NCBI GenBank assembly: GCA_027214255.1
Contig: JAPWHL010000001.1
Coordinates: forward strand, 310,001-374,000
Direction of reading: 5' to 3'
DNA: 64,000 bases
From: Roseovarius aestuarii
Lineage (GTDB): Bacteria > Pseudomonadota > Alphaproteobacteria > Rhodobacterales > Rhodobacteraceae
Both the position numbers and the translations under genes were made by a program. A model generated the notes under the pieces. The model did not search any database. It worked only from the letters and a program-made list of their open reading frames with translations, and was not told where the DNA came from. How positions within the stretch are numbered: position 1 is the stretch's first letter; each line of letters starts with the position of its first letter. Positions 16,452 to 24,190 of this stretch are shown here, piece by piece.

Positions 16452-16811
16452 ATGGACTGGCATAAATTTCTGGAAGAAACGGACGCGCGTATCGGCGCAT
16501 TCCACAGCAAAGCCCCCGAGACGATGAAAGGCTTTGCCACCATGGGGCGCGCGGCCAAACGCAATGGCGTGCTGGATGAAAAAACCAAAGAGTTCGTCGC
16601 TCTGGGGATTGCCATCGCGTCGCGCTGTGACAGTTGCATCGGGTATCACGTGCGCTCGTTGGTGCGTTTGGGGTGCACCCGGCCCGAATTGATCGAAGTT
16701 CTGGAAGTGGCGTCCTATATGGGCGCAGGCCCATCCATCACATATGGTGCCAAGGCACTGGAAGCGTTTGATCAATTCAGCGCACCGAAACCGGACGGCA
16801 CGCCAGAGTGA
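16452..16811 (+). CDS. AhpD-like carboxymuconolactone decarboxylase-family protein, CxxC form
   Basis: 119 residues from MDWHK. RCDSCIGYHVRSLVRLG gives the complete AhpD-type C59-x-x-C62...H66 site. The GGAGTAAG Shine-Dalgarno lies at the end of the previous gene, four bases away, and the stop overlaps the next start (GTGA). Two CMD-fold proteins in tandem, one with and one without the second Cys, suggest a heteromeric or sequential role. Cytoplasmic; substrate unknown. Confidence 0.85.
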   Translation: MDWHKFLEETDARIGAFHSKAPETMKGFATMGRAAKRNGVLDEKTKEFVALGIAIASRCDSCIGYHVRSLVRLGCTRPELIEVLEVASYMGAGPSITYGAKALEAFDQFSAPKPDGTPE

Positions 16812-17941
16812 CGGCGGCTGCGATTCCCCCCGGCGCAATCGCCCTCGAAACGATCCGCATTGATCCGGTCAATGCGGGTGCGATCAATCCTGGCGCGATA
16901 AACTTGCTGAAAAACTGTGCGAAGCTGCGCGAGGGGGATCACGTGGTTCTGGCCGTCGAATCGCCCACATTGGGATATTACAATAGCGATCTGTGCCCCA
17001 GTGTTCTGGCCACGGCGCAGTCTTTGGGGTGCCGTGTTACGGTGATCGATACAGGGTTTGACCCCGAGGCCCGCGAGATTCCGGATACCATTTTGGCGCA
17101 ATGCGCGGGTGCGGACGCGGTTGTTTTTCTATCCCGTCTTGGCGATCAGCTTCGGTTTAATGCCTTGCCCAATGAAACGCGTACCATTCAGTGCTATGCG
17201 CTGGATGCGGCCTCGCTTGGTAGCTGTTTTGGCACGGTGCCCTATAGCGCCATGAAGGCATTGCGCGATGCAACCGACCGGGCATTTGCCGAAGCATCTG
17301 AAATTCGCATAACATGTCCCAACGGAACCGATGTGACCGGGCGCGCACCACGGGGATTCAATCCGTCCGATACCACCTGCCTACGGTTTCCATTGGCGGT
17401 TTTCTCTCCGATCCCCGCTGGCGCGTTTTCGGGGCGGGTTGCTTTGCCGGGTTTTTTGACCGGGACCGGATCGCGATACTATCACCCCTTCACAATTGAC
17501 GTGCCCAAGGGAACGTTTGCGCAGTTTGAGCAGGGACGGCTGATAGGGTTTTCGGGCCCGGCAGACGGGGTGCGATTGGCCAACGAGCATTATGATCTGG
17601 TTGCGACGCGCTATGATCTTGATCGTAATGCAATCCATTCGTGGCACGCAGGTATTCATCCCGGATGTAAATTTGATCGCGATATTCAAGGGGCCTATGA
17701 AGCGTGGAGCGGTTCGGCGTTTGGCAACCCTCGGATTTTGCATTTTCACACATGTGGCGCCTTACCTCCGGGTGAGATCAGTTGGAACGTGATTGACGCA
17801 ACCATTCAGGTGGATGGGGAAAGCCTGTGGGAGCGGGGCGTTTTCCAGCCGCATCTGGTGGCAGGCGGATCGGCCATCGTTCAAGCCACACCCGAGCTTG
17901 CCGACAAATTCGCTGACCCTGAACAGGCAATCGGGTTCTAG
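16808..17941 (+). CDS. M29-peptidase/NicX-like metalloprotein
   Basis: 377 residues with a GTG start overlapping the upstream TGA by 4 bp. The N-terminal half resembles the M29 leucyl aminopeptidase fold (EGDHVVLAVES, then a segment beginning VFLSRLGDQL), and the C-terminal half has HSWHAGIHPGCKFDRD and HFHTCG...DATIQVDG, which distantly resemble the metal-site region of M29 aminopeptidases and of 2,5-dihydroxypyridine dioxygenase (NicX). If NicX-like, it would open a hydroxylated ring. The iron ligands do not all align in my reading, so reaction is uncertain. It closes the CMD trio. Confidence 0.5.
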   Translation: MTAAAIPPGAIALETIRIDPVNAGAINPGAINLLKNCAKLREGDHVVLAVESPTLGYYNSDLCPSVLATAQSLGCRVTVIDTGFDPEAREIPDTILAQCAGADAVVFLSRLGDQLRFNALPNETRTIQCYALDAASLGSCFGTVPYSAMKALRDATDRAFAEASEIRITCPNGTDVTGRAPRGFNPSDTTCLRFPLAVFSPIPAGAFSGRVALPGFLTGTGSRYYHPFTIDVPKGTFAQFEQGRLIGFSGPADGVRLANEHYDLVATRYDLDRNAIHSWHAGIHPGCKFDRDIQGAYEAWSGSAFGNPRILHFHTCGALPPGEISWNVIDATIQVDGESLWERGVFQPHLVAGGSAIVQATPELADKFADPEQAIGF

Positions 17942-18465
17942 GCGCATATCCAAAGGCGGGGCAGGGTGCCACATTTGAAATTACCCCAAATTGGCCGCAG
18001 GCTTTTTGATCTTTTTCGGGATGTCAGCACGCCGACATCCATTTGGCCCATGTGATCACGGCGAGGGTTGGAATCGCGGGTTCGACACCGAAACTGAGCA
18101 TGCGATTGACCATTTCGTACAGGCTTTGGCGCGGCCATTTGCTGCGTCGTTTACGGGCATTTAGACGGCGGACCTTATGAGGCTTTCGCCCGCCTGATGG
18201 GCGCGTGACTGTCGGGGCGTTGTCGTTGTCTGGCTTAAGTAAATGACGCGGAACCGTAACGTTCGTTTAGTATTTTTACCCGGGATTTTTGGGCGGAAAC
18301 ACGGGGGTGCAGGTACGGCGCGACAGGGATGATGCTTGCTTAATCTGTTAACAACGGTAACAAATGCCTTATCTGGCCATGTTTTTCATTCAAAACTGTT
18401 GCGGGTATATTTGTGTGTTTGATGGTCCTTTAAGACGTGTCGAAAAATAATAAAGGTTAAGTATT
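17942..18465. other. 524-bp intergenic region before the acyltransferase gene
   Basis: No tRNA or confident gene. It contains an 80-codon minus-strand open stretch (described separately). The last ~160 bp become AT-rich with TTAACAACGGTAACAAAT at about 18346-18365, and a weak AAAGG ribosome-binding site precedes the acyltransferase ATG; this is presumably its promoter region, but I cannot assign -35/-10 boxes. Confidence 0.5.
18024..18266 (-). pseudogene. Possible small basic protein or gene remnant without a standard start
   Basis: Eighty open codons on the minus strand end at TGA (18024-18026). The reading has a Lys/Arg-rich middle (KPHKVRRLNARKRRSKWPRQ) followed by SLYEMVNRMLSFGVEP and ends AKWMSAC, which looks protein-like rather than random. 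No ATG, GTG or TTG occurs before codon 52 (ATG at 18113), so it is either a remnant, uses a non-canonical start, or is chance. I do not recognise a family. Confidence 0.25.
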
Positions 18466-19086
18466 ATGGCTAAAAGCAAAACAGAAACGACCGCCAAAAC
18501 CAAAAAAGACTCTACCGCAAAAGGCACGAGCGAAACGGCCGCCACTTCTGCGAACGGGTCAGAAAACGCGCCGAGCGAAGAGGTGATGCAACGGGTTGCA
18601 AAGCTGCGCAGTGCGGTGCGCGAGACATTTGGATCGGTTGCAATGTCGATGATGGCGCTGCCGCGCTATCGGCATCTGCCATTGGGTGATTTGCAACATT
18701 TGGTGCTGGAACCTCTGGTGCGTGATCGGATCGCATTGGCGAAAAAAGTCTCCGAAGAGGGCCCATTGGCCGATATCGCCGGAATGGCGATCTGGGCCAA
18801 CGTCACGGACGAGGTGGACGCCAAAATTCGTGAACAGATCGCAGCGGGCGTTTTCCCTGTGCGGCTGAACGCGGATGAATGGACCGGTGGCAAGAATAAC
18901 TGGTTGTTTGACGTGATCGCGCCAGACCGGGCAGCGGCGGCATCGGTTATTGCCAACTTCAAACTGTTGGTTAAAGATGGTGATCTACGCCTGCACCCGT
19001 TGGTCACACGTCTGGTTGAAAAGGACGCCTTGGAAAAACTGGGCGCAAAGCCGGTCACCCCGGCCGACAAGACGGAAACTGTTTGA
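18466..19086 (+). CDS. RTX toxin-activating lysine acyltransferase (HlyC/ToxC family)
   Basis: 206 residues. After a 40-residue Lys/Thr/Ser-rich extension comes a HlyC domain: FGSVAMSMMALPRYRHLPLGDL (about 55-76), AIWANVTDEVD (108-118) matching the HlyC SWANLS region, and EWTGGKNNWLFDVIAP (138-153), a close match to the HlyC DWTSGDRKWFIDWIAP signature. The family transfers a fatty acyl group from acyl-ACP to internal lysines of RTX proteins in the cytoplasm before secretion. In ungapped alignment the catalytic His of HlyC falls on Tyr68, with His70 two residues later, apparently a subfamily trait. It lies 2.2 kb upstream of the giant RTX gene, its likely substrate. Confidence 0.85.
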   Translation: MAKSKTETTAKTKKDSTAKGTSETAATSANGSENAPSEEVMQRVAKLRSAVRETFGSVAMSMMALPRYRHLPLGDLQHLVLEPLVRDRIALAKKVSEEGPLADIAGMAIWANVTDEVDAKIREQIAAGVFPVRLNADEWTGGKNNWLFDVIAPDRAAAASVIANFKLLVKDGDLRLHPLVTRLVEKDALEKLGAKPVTPADKTETV

Positions 19087-19098
19087 CAACAGGTCTAA

Positions 19099-19119
19099 AG
19101 CGGGGCGGGGTGCCCCGCT
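19099..19119. terminator. Hairpin between convergent acyltransferase and regulator genes
   Basis: AGCGGGGC (19099-19106), loop GGGGT, GCCCCGCT (19112-19119). No T-run on the plus strand; three T residues follow on the minus strand. A plausible shared weak terminator for the convergent genes. Confidence 0.35.
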
Positions 19120-19159
19120 GATCCAAATTGACAAGCAATGGCAAAGGCGCCGTTACGGG

Positions 19160-20860
19160 TTAGTCAAACATCGCAGCCACGCTGTTCAGTACCAAGGCCG
19201 GTTCCTGATAAAAGACAAGTTGACCGGCCTCTTTGGCGACTGTCAGATTGACCCGATCGGCATGCCGGGCGGCAAAGTCGCGCACGCTGTCTATGGCGAC
19301 GACGGGGTCATGTTTTCCGTGGATTAAGTGCACGGGGATCGGGGCTGCGCTGTTGAATCTTGCGGTCCAGTCCTGAACGACAATTTCGCTATCCGTTGAA
19401 AAGGCGGCGTTGCCTTGGGCGACGCTGAAATCATATCCGGCCAGAATCAATCTTCGGATTTCGGGGTCTTTCAGCATCTCGTTGTCGACCGGGGCTTGTT
19501 CGTACATTGAATTCAAAAAGGTTTCGGCACCGCCGCTTTTGATCTGTCGTATCCCGGCGTTCAGCACAAAAGGCAGGACGGAACGTGCATAGCGCGCCGT
19601 ATAGGCCACCAGCCGCTGACGTTGGCTCATGGCGTCAAATTGCCGGTTTGATAAAATCGGAACGCCGCCCGACACATTCACTATCCCGCGCGCCCGGCAG
19701 GCACGTGCCGTGTCTGCGGTAAAGACCGATCCGGCCATATGACCCAATACGACCGGACGTTTTACGCCCCAATATCCCATAATTTTGCCAAGATCAGCGG
19801 CCAGTCGTTCGGGGGCTTCATTGGCGGGGCCGGGGTGCGGGGAGGATTTGCCGAACGACGGGCGATGCGGGCAAATGAGGCGCAAGTTCTGCCGGTGCAA
19901 AAGCTGGTGGATCAAAGCGGTGATGCCCGTTCCATCCAACATCCCGTGAATGTACAGGACGGGGCGGCCATCGGCAGGCCCGTGCTCTTCAAACACAAGC
20001 TGACGCGCACCGACTGTTTCGGTGATCATGCGCCCGTGGGTTGAAGAGGCCAGGGCCAGAGCCACGGCCCGGTCAGGCGCAGGCAGGCTTTCGGCCATGC
20101 GTTGGATTGCGTGCAGATGTGCGACCAGCTCGATCTGGGAATTGGTCTGGGTCTTGGATTGAATCTTTTTGATCTGAGTGCGGACTGTTGCCACCGAAGT
20201 TCCGCGCCGCTTGGCAATATTCGCCGGGGCCATACCGTCAGCCAGCAGCGCGCAAATGGTGCATTCTCCGGCACTAAGGCCGTGTGTTTCGACCAACAGG
20301 AAATCCGTTTGCGCCGGCCATGGTGCACCAATTGCCGATATCAACGCGGCTGTTTCGGTCTCATCGCGGCGCATTAGCTCGGCCCGAAAGGCTATCGGGC
20401 GACCGCCATCGGTTGGCGTGATTTGCATCACCAAAGGTGTGGGCGATGCATCGCTGTCCAGCGACTGCAAAAACCGCTCAAGATTGTCCCTGTGGATGTC
20501 GGACATGGTGTGCTGTTGCACGGTCAAGCCCCGGCGGCTGCCAAGGCGACGGTCGGCCTCGGCATTTTGCCAAAGAATTTTCCCTGTGGGGTTCACCAAC
20601 ATGCGCGGGCCCGGGCCGGGCACGCGTTCAGGGGCGTCGTTCATGCGGTCGATCAGGCGTAGGGCCAGCTCGAAATGCGCTGAAATCTGCGGGTTGGACA
20701 TGGAGGGGTCCGTCAGTTGCGCCTCTTCGGGGCGCGCCATCCGAACGTTGATCCAGTCATGCCACCGGGCCATGAAACCATCATAATCCTGCGGATCAAG
20801 GGCCGTGCGATAGATCATTTCGACCAGTTTTAGCGAACGTTCGTCCTGATCTTTTTTCAC
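19160..20860 (-). CDS. PAS-like/LuxR HTH/alpha-beta hydrolase fusion regulator with degenerate catalytic triad
   Basis: 566 residues in three parts: an N-terminal sensor-like region with PAS flavour (LVNPTGKILWQNAEAD, 88-103); a LuxR-type HTH (about 193-255: LSAGECTICALLADGMAPANIAKRRGTSVATVRTQIKKI); and a C-terminal alpha/beta hydrolase fold (about 275-566, with HGMLDG oxyanion loop). The nucleophile elbow reads GHMAG (373-377), putting Met375 where Ser belongs; the acid D518 (HGKHDPV) is kept; the catalytic His position is Gln547 (EAGQLVFYQEP). So hydrolysis by the usual Ser-His-Asp route is not possible and the domain may be a ligand sensor. GTG start with AGGTGG 9 nt upstream. Divergent from the giant RTX gene, so a likely regulator of it. 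Confidence 0.85.
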   Translation of the reverse strand: MKKDQDERSLKLVEMIYRTALDPQDYDGFMARWHDWINVRMARPEEAQLTDPSMSNPQISAHFELALRLIDRMNDAPERVPGPGPRMLVNPTGKILWQNAEADRRLGSRRGLTVQQHTMSDIHRDNLERFLQSLDSDASPTPLVMQITPTDGGRPIAFRAELMRRDETETAALISAIGAPWPAQTDFLLVETHGLSAGECTICALLADGMAPANIAKRRGTSVATVRTQIKKIQSKTQTNSQIELVAHLHAIQRMAESLPAPDRAVALALASSTHGRMITETVGARQLVFEEHGPADGRPVLYIHGMLDGTGITALIHQLLHRQNLRLICPHRPSFGKSSPHPGPANEAPERLAADLGKIMGYWGVKRPVVLGHMAGSVFTADTARACRARGIVNVSGGVPILSNRQFDAMSQRQRLVAYTARYARSVLPFVLNAGIRQIKSGGAETFLNSMYEQAPVDNEMLKDPEIRRLILAGYDFSVAQGNAAFSTDSEIVVQDWTARFNSAAPIPVHLIHGKHDPVVAIDSVRDFAARHADRVNLTVAKEAGQLVFYQEPALVLNSVAAMFD

Positions 20861-21263
20861 AATGATTTGCCACCTTTGTCGCCGGATGATTGCCTTAGCT
20901 TTGCCCCAAATGGAAGTAACCCAAATGGTGTATAAGCCCTCGCGTCGGCGATATTTACACTGATTTGAGGCGATTGGGAAAGGTTCATGATTGACTCAAG
21001 TTGGGGAAGACGGTGCTGTTAACCTATCGTTTTGCTGCCGGTCCACGCTGTTTGGGATACTTATCGGTTTTTTGGGATGCTCATTTAGGCGCTCCTTTAG
21101 TGCTTGATTTGAAAATATATTTTGTTTCGGCTTTCCAAGCCCGGGCGCTTTTCGCGTCATCGCCTGCCCAAGGTTCCTGCACGCAAACGTAATTAGTAGG
21201 CCCGTCTTTTAGGCGGGTGGGGGAGCTTCGCCTTGAAGGCTCCGAATTGTGGAGAGTGCGCCG
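20861..21263. promoter_or_regulatory. 403-bp divergent regulatory region between the LuxR-type regulator and the giant RTX gene
   Basis: No gene seen. Contents: direct repeat CCCAAATGG at 20905-20913 and 20920-20928 (15-bp period) near the regulator start; a 12-bp AT palindrome AAAATATATTTT at 21112-21123; and a 5'-UTR hairpin CCCGTCT (21201-21207)/AGGCGGG (21211-21217). GGAGAG at 21251-21256 serves as ribosome-binding site for the ATG at 21264. Promoter boxes could not be assigned. Confidence 0.5.
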
Positions 21264-24190
21264 ATGGACCTGGATGGAACGCCGAACAACGATACCTTGG
21301 ATGGCGGTGCAGATGACGACACACTGCGCGGACTGGCGGGCGACGATCTGCTGCGGGGCAATGACGGCGATGATTCGCTGGAAGGCGGCGCGGGGGCCGA
21401 TACGCTGGAAGGTGGCGATGGCGATGACACGCTGAAAGGTGGCGAAGACGACGACGATTTGAGCGGCGGTGAAGGCGAAAATCTGCTTGATGGTGGCGAA
21501 GGCGACGACACCCTTCGAGGCGGCGATGACTGGGACGTTCTGCTAGGCGGCGACGGCGACGACGAACTGCATGGCGAATTCGGCTGGGACTATCTGAGCG
21601 GCGGTCTGGGCGACGATACGCTGCGCGGTGGCGATGGCTATGACACGCTGAGTGGCGGTGGCAATAACGACAGCCTCCTTGGCATGGCCGGTGATGACCA
21701 ACTTTCAGGCGGTGACGGCAGCGATATCTTGTTGGGTCACGACGGCGATGACACGCTGGAGGGAGACGGCGGTGCTGATGCTCTGTTTGGGGGGACCGGC
21801 GAGGATACTCTGGAGGGCGGCGATGGCAACGACCACCTTGAGGGTGGCGACGACGCTGACCGCCTGGAAGGCGGTGCAGGCGATGATACGATGTTTGGCG
21901 ACGCGGGCCGCGACACATTGCTTGGCGACGGTGGTGACGATTTCATGTCGGGCGGGACTGGCGATGATCTGCTGCGCGGTGGCGACGACAATGACACCCT
22001 GATGGGGGACGAGGGCCTTGATACGCTGGAGGGCGGCGAAGGCGACGATAGCCTTGAGGGCGGCGAAGGCGAAGACAGCCTAGAAGGCGGCGAGGACAAT
22101 GACACGCTGGATGGCGGGGCCGAAGACGATACGTTGCGCGGCGAAGCGGGTGATGACGTGCTGCGTGGCGGCGACGGCGAAGGTGCGGACGAACTGCACG
22201 GTGGCGAAGACGATGACACGCTGGAAGGCGGCGCGGGCGACGACACCCTGTTCGGGGATGCGGGCGACGACCTGTTGGATGGCGGCGAAGGCAATGATGA
22301 GCTGGATGGCGGCGAAGGCGATGACACCCTGTTGGGGGGCGTAGGGGATGATACGCTGACCGCTGGTGACGGCGACGACGCCGTCGAAGGCGGGGATGGC
22401 AGTGATCAGATCGACGGTGGCGACGGTGATGATACGCTTCTGGGTGGTCTTGGCGACGACACGATACTTGGTGGCGACGGGGCCGACAGCCTTGAAGGAA
22501 ACGAGGGCGAAGATGTCCTGACGACAGGGGACGGCAACAGCACCGCGCATGGCGGGGATGGCAACGACACGATTACTGGCGTTGATGGCGACGATCTTCT
22601 TACCGGGGGGGATGGCGACGACCTGATTGAAGGCGGCTTTGGCGACGACACAATTGATGGTGGCGATGGCAATGACACATTGCGTCCGGAATTCGGCGGC
22701 GACAGTGTGCGGGGCGGTGCCGGAGATGACCTAATTATCGGTGGCTTTGGGGCACAGATTCTTGAGGGTGGCGAAGGTAACGACACGATTGAGGGGCGCG
22801 AAAGCCGGGACACGATTCGCGGCGAAGGTGGGGATGATCTTCTGTATGGTGACAGCGACGACGACCTGATCGAAGGCGGGGCGGGCAACGACACGCTACA
22901 TGGTGGTGATCTTGACGATACGCTGATTGGCGGCGACGGCGACGACGTCATTTATGGCGACGACGGAAACGATGACATTGACGGCGGCACCGGGAACGAC
23001 ACGATCTATGGTGGCGAAGATGCCGACACGGTTCGGGCGGGCGATGATGACGATGTTGTGTCGGGGGGCACCGGGAACGATCTGCTTCTTGGCCAAGGCG
23101 GCAACGATACACTTAGCGGCGGTACAGGCCACGACAACTTGCAAGGTGGCGACGGTGAAGATCTGCTGCAAGGCGGCGATGGCAACGACCAGCTGCAAGG
23201 TGGGGCGGGTCACGATGAGCTGCAAGGCGGCGACGGCGACGACACGTTGTTTGGGAATGCGGGCCGCGACACGCTGTTTGGCGATGCGGGCAATGACCAA
23301 CTGATTGGCGGCGACGAGACAAACGTTCTGGTCGGTGGTATCGGCAACGATTCCATTTTTGGCGAGGGTGGCAACGACGAATTGTTCGGCGAATCCGGTA
23401 ATGACAGCATCGAGGCCGGTGGCGGCGATGACGAAGTGGCCGGTGGCGAAGGTAACGATTTCCTCGGCGGTGGCGACGGAGCTGACTTGCTGGAAGGCGA
23501 AGGCGGCAACGATGATCTGGCCGGTGATGCGGGGGCCGATACTCTGACGGGTGGCCTTGGCGATGATACGTTGCATGGCGGCGATGATGATGACTTGTTG
23601 TCGGGCGGCGACGGCTACGACGACCTTTATGGCGGGGACGGGGACGACACACTGCACGGCGAAAGCGGCGCTGACTGGCTATCCGGTGGTGACGGCGATG
23701 ATGAGTTGGTCGGCGGCGTCGGGCACGACGAACTGTTAGGTGGCGCTGGCGATGACACGTTGTCGGGCGGCGACGAGAATGACGAACTGTCTGGTGGGGA
23801 TGGTGACGATCTGCTGCTTGGAGAGGCCGGCAAAGACACGCTTGATGGTGGGGAAGGCGACGATACGCTGCAGGGCGGCTTGGGGTATGACCAACTGTTC
23901 GGCGGCGGCGGTGATGATCTGTTACAAGGCGGCGAAGGCGACGACGAGCTTGACGGAGGGGACGGCGACGACTCTTTGTTGGGGGATGACGGCTATGATG
24001 TCATGTATGGCGGAGCGGGCGACGATCTGATCGTTGCCATCGACATGGGGGATGAACTGTATGGCGACGACGGCGATGATACCCTTCTCGGCAATGACGA
24101 AGACAACATACTGTGGGGCGGCTTTGGCGACGATCAAATCGTCGCGGGCGCCGGATCGGACACGATTGACGGCGGCGATGGCGAAGACGA
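21264..24190 (+). repeat. N-terminal RTX nonapeptide block (about 100 copies)
   Basis: Residues 1 to about 975 are nearly continuous GGxGxDxLx nonapeptides (for example GGDGDDTLE), each giving half of a Ca2+ site in a parallel beta-roll. RTX repeats beginning at residue 2 of the protein is unusual; in most RTX proteins they sit just before the C-terminal secretion signal. At DNA level the block is a GC-rich 27-bp-period tandem array, a risk for assembly collapse. Confidence 0.95.

Noticed and set aside
18050..18100. tRNA-like GGTTCGACACC segment
   Set aside because: No acceptor stem, anticodon arm or CCA context can be folded around it.
21249..21263. GTG at 21249 as start of the giant gene
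   Set aside because: The GGAGAG ribosome-binding site lies between 21251 and 21256, so it serves the ATG at 21264.
17942..21263. Phage or insertion-sequence boundary near the RTX locus
   Set aside because: No transposase, integrase, target-site duplication or attachment-like repeat could be found on either side.
21264..24190. Regular short DNA repeats resembling a CRISPR or satellite array
   Set aside because: The period is 27 bp in a continuous reading frame with RTX nonapeptide translation; there are no unique spacers and no cas genes.
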